Shown here piece after piece: positions 52,984 to 60,771 of a stretch of 64,000 nucleotides of DNA. The position numbers and the translations under genes are program-made. The stretch comes from an uncultured Clostridia bacterium. Its GTDB lineage: Bacteria; Bacillota; Clostridia; Oscillospirales; Ruminococcaceae. The first letter of the stretch is position 1. Every line of letters begins with the position of its first letter. The notes beneath the pieces were generated by a model that saw only the letters and a list, made by a program, of their open reading frames with translations, did not search any database and was not told the DNA's origin. The stretch spans positions 1 through 64,000 of the forward strand of contig CAMUJF010000008.1 in the NCBI GenBank assembly GCA_947089135.1. The letters run 5' to 3'.

Positions 52984-53250
52984 ATGAAATATTTTCTTAT
53001 ATATCTTGCAATAATAAGCGTTGCCGCAATGATAATGACCGTATCGGACAAGTCCCGCGCAAAAAAACACAAGCGGCGAATCGCAGAGAAAACTCTGTTT
53101 GGAACTGCGGTTTTAGGCGGTTCTGCGGCAATGTACCTGACAATGCTGTTAGTCAGGCATAAAACCAAACACAAAAGGTTCATGATAGGTCTCCCGCTGA
53201 TAATGATTGTTCAGACAGTATTAATTGCATCAGTAATAATTTGTACATAA
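52984..53250 (+). CDS. DUF1294 small membrane protein
   Basis: 88 residues with three hydrophobic segments and the family core DKSRAKKHKRRIAEKTLFG followed by GSAAMYLTMLLVRHKTKHKR. DUF1294 proteins are small integral membrane proteins of unknown role, sometimes fused to cold-shock domains. ATG 52984 has AGAGGG 6 bases upstream. It lies just before the T-box leader of the tryptophan importer. Confidence 0.85.
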   Translation: MKYFLIYLAIISVAAMIMTVSDKSRAKKHKRRIAEKTLFGTAVLGGSAAMYLTMLLVRHKTKHKRFMIGLPLIMIVQTVLIASVIICT

Positions 53251-53268
53251 TAAGTTATTAAAATATAC

Positions 53269-53297
53269 TTGAATTGCCTTGCGAAAGGTGATATCAT
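53269..53297 (+). promoter_or_regulatory. Promoter of the T-box leader
   Basis: TTGAAT (53269-53274), 17-base spacer, TATCAT (53292-53297), about 25 bases before the start of the T-box structure. Confidence 0.65.
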
Positions 53298-53319
53298 ATA
53301 AACATCAAATAATTTAAAC

Positions 53320-53605
53320 CGATGATTGAGAATAGTAGCTTCGGAGGGTCGCTCAGCAAGCTTCAGCTTGCAGCAGAGAGCCGCAGACGGTGGAATTGCG
53401 GCAGCGGATACCGGCGTGAATGGACTCATGAGGGCAAACCGAGGAACGAAGCATTTTGTTCGTTAGGGGCGACGCAGACCCGTGCGTTATTCGGGGCGCG
53501 TATGTCAGTACGTTGCATTGAGAGGCGTAATTTTTTACGCAACTTGGGTGGTACCGCAGGAATTTATCTCCTGTCCCATTTTATTGGGGCAGGAGTTTTT
53601 TGTTT
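53320..53605 (+). ncRNA. T-box leader (probable tryptophan) with terminator
   Basis: The conserved T-box TGGGTGGTACCGC (53545-53557) lies before a terminator CTCCTGTCCC / GGGGCAGGAG and TTTTTT (about 53568-53602). Stem I begins with GCTTCGG and closes with CGAAGC. It contains AGAGAG-CCGC and, in the expected specifier position, GTGAA-TGG-ACTC (TGG at 53421-53423), the Trp codon. Uncharged tRNA-Trp would bind and prevent termination. It controls the importer genes that follow; the known trpXYZ systems are regulated this way. Confidence 0.9.
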
Positions 53606-53797
53606 TTGATCCTATAACCAATTAAAAATGTATAAAAAATCAAGTCAAAATTTGCATATGTGATTTTGATACGGTTTTTTTATTTACATTTTTGATTGAT
53701 TATTAGGAAAAGGGTACACTAAACTCAAAACATTATTACATTTAAATACACCGCTGTAAGCTGACACTTGCGGCACGCAATGAAAGGAACGGTTACT

Positions 53798-54823
53798 ATG
53801 AAAAAAATCAAACTTGCAAAAATCGCTTCGCTTATCCTGACCGCGGCTATGACAATAAGCTTTGCCGCATGCTCAAGCGGAAACACGGATGACAGCGGAA
53901 ATGGCGGTGGAAACGCTTCCGCTGACAGTTACAAGGTAGGAATTATCCAGTACGGCAGCCACCCCTCACTTGACAACTGCTACGCGGGAGTCGAGGAGGC
54001 TCTAAAAGCGGCAGGAATCACCGACATCGACCGTCAGGACGGCAACTTTGACAGCGCAACCTGCGACACTATCGCGAAAAATATGGTTGCTAAAAATTAC
54101 GATATCATTTACGCAATCGCAACTCCCGCCGCTGTTTCGGCTTACGCTGCCGCTGCAAATACCGATATTCCGGTAATTTTCTGCGCGGTGTCAGACCCTG
54201 TTGCGGCAGGTATCGTTGAGGATATGTCCGCTCCCGGCGGCAACTGCACGGGTACTTCCGATATTCTCGACTTCAGCTCACAGGTGGAGCTTATTCAGGC
54301 TCTCCAGCCGGACGTTAAGAAAATAGGCGTACTGTACACAACAAGCGAGGCTAACTCAGTTTCCCAGCTTGCAAGCCTTAAAGAAGTCGCCGAAAGCAAG
54401 GGCATCGAGATAGTCGAGCAGGGCGTACAGAGCGCGGCGGACGTCCCACAGGCTGCAACGACTCTTGCAGCTAAGGTAGACTGCATAAATAATTTCACCG
54501 ACAACAATGTTGTAAGCAACCTTACCGTTCTTCTGGAACAGGCAAACGCGGCGGGTATACCCGTTTACGGCTCTGAGGTAGAGCAGGTCTCCAACGGCTG
54601 CATGGCTTCAATAAGCATTGACTATGTTGCTCTGGGCAAGGTAACAGGCGAAATGGGAGTACGGGTGCTGAACGGCGAAAGCGCGGGAACTATCGCGGTA
54701 GGACAGATCTCCGAGGGTACTCCCGTTGTGAACACCGAGGTAATGGAGCGTTTCAATATCACGCTTCCCGAAGCGTATGCAAACGCGGATAAGGTCACAA
54801 CTAACACAGGGACTGCCGAATAA
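53798..54823 (+). CDS. trpX: Tryptophan ABC transporter substrate-binding lipoprotein (TrpX-like)
   Basis: 341 residues of the ABC_sub_bind (PF04392) family: a lipobox (FAACSS, Cys near 22), then YKVGIIQYGSHPSLDN, NMVAKNYDIIYAIATPA, VEDMSAPGGNCTGTSD and IPVYGSEVEQVSNGCMASIS. The family includes TrpX of streptococci. A T-box with a Trp specifier codon lies directly upstream, which supports tryptophan (or indole derivative) as substrate. ATG 53798 follows AAAGGA by 9 bases. Permease and ATPase follow after interruptions. Confidence 0.88.
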   Translation: MKKIKLAKIASLILTAAMTISFAACSSGNTDDSGNGGGNASADSYKVGIIQYGSHPSLDNCYAGVEEALKAAGITDIDRQDGNFDSATCDTIAKNMVAKNYDIIYAIATPAAVSAYAAAANTDIPVIFCAVSDPVAAGIVEDMSAPGGNCTGTSDILDFSSQVELIQALQPDVKKIGVLYTTSEANSVSQLASLKEVAESKGIEIVEQGVQSAADVPQAATTLAAKVDCINNFTDNNVVSNLTVLLEQANAAGIPVYGSEVEQVSNGCMASISIDYVALGKVTGEMGVRVLNGESAGTIAVGQISEGTPVVNTEVMERFNITLPEAYANADKVTTNTGTAE

Positions 54824-54985
54824 TAAAGCTGAGCCTTAACTCTGTTCTGCCCCAATGTTAAGGTGTTATGTACCTTTATTCTGCATTGATCTATCAAGGG
54901 GCGGGTAGATTTATATTAAATATTTTTCAGAGGATAGGACGGTTTGACATTCTATCCTCTGTCTTGTAATTTTGTGGAGGAAAAT
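54824..54985. other. trpX-trpY intergenic hairpins
   Basis: Contains TTAAGGT-gttatgt-ACCTTTATT and a longer hairpin AGAGGATAG / CTATCCTCT (about 54932-54960). These could reduce read-through from trpX into the downstream genes. Confidence 0.45.
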
Positions 54986-55066
54986 ATGTTTGGCGGCTTT
55001 GTGGATTTTGTGGACGGCTACGAAAAATTTGTAAATAACATCAGCGACCGAATTGTGCAGGTATAA
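54986..55066 (+). CDS. 26-residue peptide ORF between trpX and trpY
   Basis: ATG 54986 follows GTGGAGGAAAAT (GGAGG, 5-6 bases spacing), a stronger ribosome site than most neighbours have. The frame reads MFGGFVDFVDGYEKF and continues to RIVQV and TAA: short, amphipathic, aromatic-rich, no Trp. Directly after its stop lies the second promoter of the operon. It might be a true small protein or a regulatory leader peptide. No family recognised. Confidence 0.45.
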   Translation: MFGGFVDFVDGYEKFVNNISDRIVQV

Positions 55067-55069
55067 CCC

Positions 55070-55098
55070 TTGTAAATAAGTGCAAAATATGGTATAAT
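55070..55098 (+). promoter_or_regulatory. Internal promoter before trpY
   Basis: TTGTAA (55070-55075), 17-base spacer, TATAAT (55093-55098), 33 bases before the trpY start. It would allow T-box independent expression of the permease. Confidence 0.65.
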
Positions 55099-55130
55099 TG
55101 ATATCATATAATTTCAGCGAGGTAATTTTT

Positions 55131-56027
55131 ATGGATATATTTATTAACGTTTTACGTGTAACTCTTGAAGAGGGACTTATGTATGCGCTTCTGGCAATAG
55201 GCGTTTACATAACCTACAGCATACTGGATTTCCCCGATCTGTCCGTGGACGGCACTATGCCCATGGGGGCAATAGTCACAGCAGTCCTTATCATACACGG
55301 CGTAAACCCTTGGCTCTGCCTCGCGATAACATTCGCCCTCGGCATGGCTTGCGGCGCGGTTACGGGACTGCTCCATGTCAAGCTGAATATACGTCCGCTG
55401 CTGTGCGGAATTATTGTATACACCGCCATGCTATCCCTTAATTTGGTAATTCTTTTCAAGGGAAACAACGGAATCACAGTGGCTTCGTTTTTCAAAAAGC
55501 CGACTATTTTCAACAGCGGCATTGCTGAATTTTTCCCCGAAAAGTGGAAGATCGTTATATTGTCTCTCATACTTGTTGTTATCTGTAAAATTATTATGGA
55601 CTTCTACCTGAAAACAAAGTCGGGACTTCTCCTCCGTGCCACGGGAGACAACGAGCGTTATGTGACAATGCTTGCCAAAGACCCGGGGTACACAAAAATT
55701 CTGGGACTTGCAATCGGCAACGGCTTTGCGGCTCTGTCAGGCTGTGTTATCGCGCAGCAGAAAGGCTCCGCGGACCAGCAAATGGGCGTTGGTATGGTGG
55801 TTTTGGGACTTGCTTCAGTAATCATCGGTCTCAGCGTTTTCAAAAAGGTTAAGTTTATGAAAGCAACCACAATGGTTATTTTGGGCAGTATTTTGTACAA
55901 GGCGTTCCTGTCGGCTGCGCTTGCAATGAACCTTCCTACCGAGTATTTAAAGCTTCTTATGGCGGTACTGTTTACGCTTGCATTAGTATTCAGTGAAAAA
56001 TTCAAGGGAAAGAAAAAGCGGGCGTAA
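55131..56027 (+). CDS. trpY: Tryptophan ABC transporter permease (TrpY-like)
   Basis: 298 residues, about eight membrane helices, BPD_transp_2 (LivH-like) family: YSILDFPDLSVDGTMPMGAI, then KTKSGLLLRATGDNERYVTML, the cytoplasmic loop that contacts the ATPase, then ALSGCVIAQQKGSADQQMGVG. ATG 55131 follows GAGGT by 8 bases. The C-terminus (LVFSEKFKGKKKRA) is the part that recurs, diverged, at 56591-56659. The ATPase gene trpZ is 1.2 kb downstream, separated by two inserted genes. Confidence 0.9.
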   Translation: MDIFINVLRVTLEEGLMYALLAIGVYITYSILDFPDLSVDGTMPMGAIVTAVLIIHGVNPWLCLAITFALGMACGAVTGLLHVKLNIRPLLCGIIVYTAMLSLNLVILFKGNNGITVASFFKKPTIFNSGIAEFFPEKWKIVILSLILVVICKIIMDFYLKTKSGLLLRATGDNERYVTMLAKDPGYTKILGLAIGNGFAALSGCVIAQQKGSADQQMGVGMVVLGLASVIIGLSVFKKVKFMKATTMVILGSILYKAFLSAALAMNLPTEYLKLLMAVLFTLALVFSEKFKGKKKRA

Positions 56028-56084
56028 CAGCTTGTATAAATATAATTTGCAGCATTATTTTTTATTGATACGGGGGGTAACCAT

Positions 56085-56585
56085 ATGCCCAAAAAGCAGC
56101 GGCAAAAACTGATAATTGTAACAGGCTCTCCTTGCGTTGGCAAAACGACCGTTACGGATATGCTTTTTACCCGCTATGATAACAGCGCATTTTTTGACGG
56201 CGACTGGGCGTGGTGCGTAAATCCGTTTTCACTTAACGATAGGAGATTGAGGAACGGAGATAAAACGATGTCCTTTGCGTTGTCCACATATCTGAATTCG
56301 GATTTTGACTATGTTTTCTTTTCGACTGTTATCGCTGTGGATAAGACCATTCGTGAGAATATTCTTAAAGATATAACGGCAAAGGATTTTTCTGTAACTT
56401 CGTTTACTCTGACTTGTTCCGAGGAGACTTTGCTCGAACGTCACAAAAAGCGCGGCGATAAAAATGAATGCTCCTTTTTCTGGCTGCATTTGAAGCCGCT
56501 TGAGGGCGACTACGTTATTGATACGGACAATAAAAGCGTACAGCAGATAGTTGACGAAATGAAAAAAATTATTGATGAAGAGTAA
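56085..56585 (+). CDS. P-loop nucleotide/nucleoside kinase-like protein (accessory)
   Basis: 166 residues. Walker A is VTGSPCVGKTTV; later LTCSEETLLERHKKRGDKNE resembles the lid of small AAA/nucleoside kinases (AAA_18/AAA_33). The substrate is unknown. GGGGGG lies 7-8 bases before the ATG. It is AT-rich and sits between trpY and a diverged copy of the trpY tail, so it is probably an inserted accessory gene, unrelated to tryptophan import. Confidence 0.75.
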   Translation: MPKKQRQKLIIVTGSPCVGKTTVTDMLFTRYDNSAFFDGDWAWCVNPFSLNDRRLRNGDKTMSFALSTYLNSDFDYVFFSTVIAVDKTIRENILKDITAKDFSVTSFTLTCSEETLLERHKKRGDKNECSFFWLHLKPLEGDYVIDTDNKSVQQIVDEMKKIIDEE

Positions 56586-56590
56586 TGTTT

Positions 56591-56659
56591 ACGGCAGTGT
56601 AATTTACTTTTGCGTTGGTGTTCAGCGAGAAGTTTTCGAGTAAGAAAAAGAAAGCATAA
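56591..56659 (+). pseudogene. Diverged copy of the trpY 3' end
   Basis: Read in frame it gives TAV-stop-FTFALVFSEKFSSKKKKA-stop against MAVLFTLALVFSEKFKGKKKRA of trpY (55959-56027): same length and stop, most differences at third codon positions. It was therefore part of a functional, related trpY elsewhere. It lies between the kinase gene and the DUF2716 gene. Confidence 0.8.
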
Positions 56660-56710
56660 AACCGCAGGGGTGAATTTATATGCAGCGCATTATATTCGGA
56701 GGAGACAAAC

Positions 56711-57187
56711 ATGAGGGTAATATTGGATACGGGTGAATATAATAATATTTGGGATAAGATAAACAACACTTTTGGATTTAAAACGCCATGTAAAGATAAA
56801 AACGGCATATGGCTGTCTTTCCCGGCAGAAAACAAAAAATATCGTTTGAACAGCGTTTTTTCCGAAGAACAGGAAAAAATCATCAATTCCATATTTTGCA
56901 GGGTAAATCCCAATAATATGTACGCGCTGGATTGGCAGCATGATTGCTTTATTTACGATCCGCGTGAAAAAATACCGTTAGACTATTGGTTCTACGACGC
57001 GGAACGTGATTGTAATGTGTATTTCCCAAGCTATTACCCAAACGGCGATTATCATTTTTTTGCATCATTAGATTGGTCAGTAGGCTTATATGGACACCCA
57101 TGGAAAGAAGAAATTATTGTAGTTGGAAAAGAATTGATACAGGAATTTGAAAAAGTAAAGACTGCACTTAACATAACAGAGCTGTAG
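56711..57187 (+). CDS. DUF2716 domain protein (accessory)
   Basis: 158 residues. The family pattern is visible: NIWDKINNTFGF near the start, YALDWQHDCFIYDP, YYPNGDYHFFASLDWSVGLYG and GHPWKEEIIVVG near the end. The function of DUF2716 is unknown; such genes are common single-gene insertions in Firmicutes and some resemble immunity proteins in size and composition. CGGAGGAG lies 8 bases before the ATG. Directly follows the diverged trpY tail copy. Confidence 0.82.
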   Translation: MRVILDTGEYNNIWDKINNTFGFKTPCKDKNGIWLSFPAENKKYRLNSVFSEEQEKIINSIFCRVNPNNMYALDWQHDCFIYDPREKIPLDYWFYDAERDCNVYFPSYYPNGDYHFFASLDWSVGLYGHPWKEEIIVVGKELIQEFEKVKTALNITEL

Positions 57188-57230
57188 ACAAATTTTCAAA
57201 TATATAAGGCAACCTGAAAGGAGCGAAAAA

Positions 57231-58004
57231 ATGCTTGAACTAAACAACATCACAAAAATTTTCAACGCGGGTACGGTAGACGAAACTACCCTTTTCGACA
57301 ACTTTTCTTTTAAGCTCGAAAAGGGAGAATTTGCGGCTGTCATCGGCTCAAACGGCAGCGGCAAGACTACCCTGCTGAACCTTGCCTGCGGTACGATAAA
57401 GCCCGACAGCGGCACTATCATTTTTAACGGCGAGGACATCACAAAGCTCCCCGAACACAAGAGGGCAAGGTCTATCGGACGCGTCCTGCAAGACCCCCGT
57501 CTTGGCACCTGCGGCAACCTTACCATACTGGAAAATATGGCTCTTGCGGACAACAAAAACAAGCCCTTCGGCTTGAGCGCGGGGGTAAACAAAAAGCGGG
57601 TGGACTATTACAAGTCCCTGCTGGAGACCTGCGGTATGGGTCTTGAAAACAGAATGAACGTCCCAGTGGGAAATCTCAGCGGCGGACAACGGCAGGCGGC
57701 GGCTCTGATAATCGCCTCCATGACGGACATAGATCTGCTTGTCCTTGACGAACACACGGCGGCTCTCGACCCCAAGTCCTCCGAAACCCTTATGGAGATA
57801 ACCGACAAGGTGGTAAAGGAAAAACATCTCACCACGCTTATGGTTACGCACAATCTGCGGTTTGCAATTGAGTACGGCACGAGGCTTGTGATGATGCACG
57901 AGGGAAAATGCGTACTGGACATAAAGGGCGAGGAAAAGAAAAACGCCGAGGTTGACGATCTGCTGAAAATTTTCAACGAAATAAGCATTGAAGTGGGGAA
58001 CTGA
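57231..58004 (+). CDS. trpZ: Tryptophan ABC transporter ATPase (TrpZ-like)
   Basis: 257 residues. Walker A GSNGSGKTTL, Q-loop RVLQDPRLG, signature LSGGQRQ (NLSGGQRQAAAL), Walker B LLVLDEHTAAL, H-loop MVTHNL. LivG/TrpZ-type ATPase that powers the TrpY permease. GAAAGGAG precedes the ATG. Its stop is 1 base before the ATG of an unknown gene. Confidence 0.9.
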   Translation: MLELNNITKIFNAGTVDETTLFDNFSFKLEKGEFAAVIGSNGSGKTTLLNLACGTIKPDSGTIIFNGEDITKLPEHKRARSIGRVLQDPRLGTCGNLTILENMALADNKNKPFGLSAGVNKKRVDYYKSLLETCGMGLENRMNVPVGNLSGGQRQAAALIIASMTDIDLLVLDEHTAALDPKSSETLMEITDKVVKEKHLTTLMVTHNLRFAIEYGTRLVMMHEGKCVLDIKGEEKKNAEVDDLLKIFNEISIEVGN

Positions 58005-58005
58005 T

Positions 58006-58392
58006 ATGGAGTATGTTGATATAATATTCAGTAGCATTAATAAAAAAGACATTGATAATTTAATAAAAAATAATTTCAACGTCTGCAATGATAAAATAAT
58101 ACGGTCGCATTTTTATACGGAAGAAAACGGAGATTTTGAGTATTCCGATAAAATTGACTTGGAAAAATATTTCTGTAAAGAGCAAACCTGCAATATGTTA
58201 GTATCGGATTTACGGATGAATAAAACGTACAGTAATGTTCTGGTGATTATTGCGTCTGATAAAGCCGATACAGATGTTACGCTGAATATTTCAGCCGACC
58301 AATTTGAAAGCGGCGGTATCGAGCTTTTGCGGGATTATCTTAAATCATCGTTCGGTCAATATGATGTGAAGCTTGAATTTTCGGATATATAA
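58006..58392 (+). CDS. Unknown small acidic protein after trpZ (accessory)
   Basis: 128 residues, soluble, acidic and rich in Asp/Ile/Asn: YVDIIFSSINKKDIDNLI near the start, LVIIASDKADTDVTLNISAD in the middle. No family recognised; the size and composition resemble immunity-like or phage-borne small proteins. AT-rich compared with trpZ. ATG 58006 directly follows the trpZ stop. Followed by a truncated yfbR-like 5' end, hinting that it arrived with a piece of foreign neighbourhood. Confidence 0.6.
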   Translation: MEYVDIIFSSINKKDIDNLIKNNFNVCNDKIIRSHFYTEENGDFEYSDKIDLEKYFCKEQTCNMLVSDLRMNKTYSNVLVIIASDKADTDVTLNISADQFESGGIELLRDYLKSSFGQYDVKLEFSDI

Positions 58393-58419
58393 ATAACTTT
58401 GCAAACAGAGGTAAACGCT

Positions 58420-58542
58420 ATGTAAAACAAATTCTTCGCCATTATTTCAAGAATGAAATACATAAACCGCTGGGGACTTATGCGGATCACCTTTCCGAAA
58501 AACATCAGCGAACACAGTCAACCGAGGTCAAATATAAAATAA
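58420..58542 (+). pseudogene. 5' fragment of a YfbR-type HD nucleotidase gene
   Basis: After ATG and an immediate TAA the frame reads NKFFAIISRMKYINRWGLMR and ITFPKNISEHS, the start of YfbR-family 5'-deoxynucleotidases (xxSRMKYIxRWGLMRNTxxExxxEHS). Homology stops after about 34 codons; the metal-binding HD core is missing. It is a truncated remnant between the unknown gene and the dehydrogenase gene. Confidence 0.65.
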
Positions 58543-58573
58543 ATCAAAAATAAAACAGAAAGCGGAAACAAAT

Positions 58574-59524
58574 ATGAAAATTGCAATTCTTGAAGCGGGA
58601 ACGGTCTCGCGCGGAGATATTTCCTTTGAGGAGCTGTACAGCTTGGGCGAGGTGACGGAATACCGTCTTACGCCTGTTGACAGGATAGCGGAGTATGTGG
58701 GGGACGCGGAGGCTGTCCTCTGCAATAAAACCCCGTTTACCGCGGACGTGCTTAAAGCCTGTCCGAATCTGAAATACATCGGACTGTGCGCCACCGGATA
58801 CAACAATATAGACCTGAAAACCTGCCGCGAGCTTGGAATAACCGTCAGTAACGTCCCCGCCTACTCCACGGGAGCGGTGGCTCAGCAGGTGTTCTCGTTC
58901 ATACTTGATTTTTTCAGCAGAACTGCGGAGTACGGCAAGTTTGTTCGTGACGGAGGCTGGCTGAGGTCCGAGACCTTTTCGGACTTTGTTTTTCCCACCC
59001 GTGAGCTTGAGGGAAAAACCATAGGCATAATAGGCTACGGCTCAATCGGCAGACGTGTAGCAGGTATCGCCCGCGCTTTCGGAATGAACGTCATCGTGAA
59101 CACCCGCACAGCCAAGCAGGACAGTTCCGTGCGGTTTGTCGGCATAAAAGAGCTTTTTTCGGAGTCTGATATTATTACCGCCCACTGTCCCCTTACAGAG
59201 GAAACGCGGGGTCTTATCGGCAGGGAAAATCTCGCGCTCTGCAAGCCCTCCTGCATAATCATAAATACCAGCAGAGGCGACGTGGTGGACGAACAAGCTC
59301 TTGCGGACGCTCTTAACAGCGGAAATATCGCGGGAGCTGCTCTTGACGTGCTCCGCTCCGAACCTATGGCGAAAAACTGTCCGCTTCAAGGGGCGAAAAA
59401 CTGCATTATCACTCCCCATGTAGCGTGGGCGGCTTTAGAGACCCGCGAAAGACTGGTAAAAACAGTCGTCGAAAATCTTCGCGCGTATATCGGCGGAAGT
59501 CCGATAAATACAGTTACAGATTGA
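58574..59524 (+). CDS. D-2-hydroxyacid dehydrogenase (glycerate dehydrogenase-like)
   Basis: 316 residues. NAD-binding loop GKTIGIIGYGSIGRRVAGIA (GxGxxG), catalytic Arg region INTSRGDVVDEQ and the catalytic His in ITPHVAWAALE. The Trp-Ala after His and the substrate loop (CATGYNNIDLKTC) fit the hydroxypyruvate/glycerate reductase branch. It would reduce a 2-ketoacid with NADH. The gene lies between the tryptophan importer and proB; no functional link is seen. Confidence 0.88.
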   Translation: MKIAILEAGTVSRGDISFEELYSLGEVTEYRLTPVDRIAEYVGDAEAVLCNKTPFTADVLKACPNLKYIGLCATGYNNIDLKTCRELGITVSNVPAYSTGAVAQQVFSFILDFFSRTAEYGKFVRDGGWLRSETFSDFVFPTRELEGKTIGIIGYGSIGRRVAGIARAFGMNVIVNTRTAKQDSSVRFVGIKELFSESDIITAHCPLTEETRGLIGRENLALCKPSCIIINTSRGDVVDEQALADALNSGNIAGAALDVLRSEPMAKNCPLQGAKNCIITPHVAWAALETRERLVKTVVENLRAYIGGSPINTVTD

Positions 59525-59564
59525 ATTTCATATTTTATTTTCTTAGTAAGGAAGGACGTTTATT

Positions 59565-60353
59565 ATGTTTGATATAAATACCAAAAAAAGGATAGTGGTA
59601 AAAGTAGGTACTTCCACACTTACCCATAAAACAGGCAGGCTTAATATCCGCAGAATGGAAAAGCTTGTAAAGGTTCTGTCGGACATTCAAAACAGCGGCA
59701 AGGAGATTATACTTGTATCGTCGGGAGCCGTGGGTTTGGGTATGTCCAAGATGCACCTGCCCGAACGTCCCAAGGAAACCTCCATGAAGCAGGCGTGCGC
59801 CGCCGTGGGACAGTGCGAGCTGATGTATATGTACGACAAGCTTTTCGGCGAATATAACCTTACCGTGGCGCAGATACTTCTAACAAGAAATATTCTGGAT
59901 ACTCCGCGTAAAAACAACGTTGAGAACACCTTTGAAAAACTGATAGCCCACAACGTCATACCTGTAGTGAACGAAAACGACACGGTAGCTATCGACGAGC
60001 TGGAACTTGAATTCGGCGAGAACGACAGTCTTGCGGCTCACGTTGGAATTTTCAGCCACGCGGATATGCTTATTATTATGTCGGACATCGACGGTCTTTA
60101 CGACAGCAATCCCAAAAACAATCCCGATGCGAAGCTTATTTCTGAGGTACACGAGATAAACGACGACATACGGGCTCTTGCGGGCGGAGCGGGTTCTGCT
60201 TTGGGAACAGGAGGCATGGTAACCAAGATACACGCCGCGGAGCTTGCTATGGGCGCCGGAATAGACATGGCTATACTTAACGGACGTGATCCTTATGTGC
60301 TGTACAAATTTTTTGACGGCGAGGGCGTAGGTACTGTTTTTACAAAAAAATGA
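59565..60353 (+). CDS. proB: Glutamate 5-kinase, short form without PUA domain
   Basis: 262 residues, first enzyme of proline synthesis (ATP + glutamate). Amino acid kinase fold: VVKVGTSTLTHKTGRLN, VSSGAVGLGMSKM, PVVNENDTVAIDEL, FGENDSLAAHV and GTGGMVTKIHAAELA. The C-terminal PUA domain of longer ProB proteins is missing, as in other short forms. AAGGAAGGACG precedes the ATG. proA does not follow within the window; instead there is a structured non-coding stretch. Confidence 0.92.
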   Translation: MFDINTKKRIVVKVGTSTLTHKTGRLNIRRMEKLVKVLSDIQNSGKEIILVSSGAVGLGMSKMHLPERPKETSMKQACAAVGQCELMYMYDKLFGEYNLTVAQILLTRNILDTPRKNNVENTFEKLIAHNVIPVVNENDTVAIDELELEFGENDSLAAHVGIFSHADMLIIMSDIDGLYDSNPKNNPDAKLISEVHEINDDIRALAGGAGSALGTGGMVTKIHAAELAMGAGIDMAILNGRDPYVLYKFFDGEGVGTVFTKK

Positions 60354-60507
60354 CGTATTACCCTCACCGACCTCAATGCCGATGTGATTTAATGAGAAAA
60401 TTTTTATGCGGTATTGCCGCAAATGAAAGCAATTAGCAACTTACTGTTTGTTGGAAAGAACAGCATATTATCAAGAATCAAGATATGCCAATTATCTCCC
60501 GAAATGA
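60354..60507. other. Intergenic region after proB
   Basis: No gene. A small hairpin (GCGG-tatt-GCCGC) lies near 60409. The rest of the gap to 60771 holds the two strong hairpins listed next. Confidence 0.35.
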
Positions 60508-60551
60508 CAAATGGAGAGAAATCCCAGATTTATGGGATTTCTCTCCATTTG
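60508..60551. other. Perfect 19-bp hairpin after proB
   Basis: CAAATGGAGAGAAATCCCA pairs base for base with 60533-60551 around a 6-base loop (GATTTA). No T-run follows on either strand. It may be a weak terminator, a processing site or a miniature palindromic element. Confidence 0.7.
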
Positions 60552-60622
60552 CCGTGTTACATAAGGACAATCTAAAAAATTGGCTGTCGTTTAATAAAAA
60601 ATTATATTATATAAAAAAATTC

Positions 60623-60678
60623 GGCGGAACGATACCGAAAATCCCGTCGGGAGCTTCGGCATTAGTGAACGTTCCGCC
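60623..60678. other. Nested hairpin flanked by AT-rich DNA
   Basis: Outer stem GGCGGAACG / CGTTCCGCC (60623-60631 with 60670-60678) with an inner stem CCGAA-aa-TCCCG / CGGGA-gc-TTCGG. Flanks are AT-rich (TTATATTATATAAAAAAATT on the left, ATATAAATTAAAA on the right). It could be a small RNA or a miniature element; coding potential is weak on both strands. Confidence 0.5.
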
Positions 60679-60737
60679 ATATAAATTAAAACAAGGAGTC
60701 CGAAAGTCTGCCGTCTGCATCGGCAAACCGGAAATAA

Positions 60738-60762
60738 CATTAAAAAGCATATGCTTTTAATG
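60738..60762 (-). terminator. Palindromic terminator-like site after pdaA
   Basis: AAAAGCAT / ATGCTTTT forms a short stem; on the minus strand it is followed by T-rich sequence, ten bases past the stop of the deacetylase gene. Confidence 0.5.
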
Positions 60763-60771
60763 AAAGCAAAG

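Noticed and set aside
53322..53609. Plus-strand frame of 95 codons before trpX
   Set aside because: It lies entirely within the T-box leader and terminator; the sequence conservation is that of RNA, not protein.
60485..60760. Plus-strand frame of 91 codons between proB and pdaA
   Set aside because: It runs through two strong hairpins, has no ribosome site and matches no family; the hairpins explain the sequence better.
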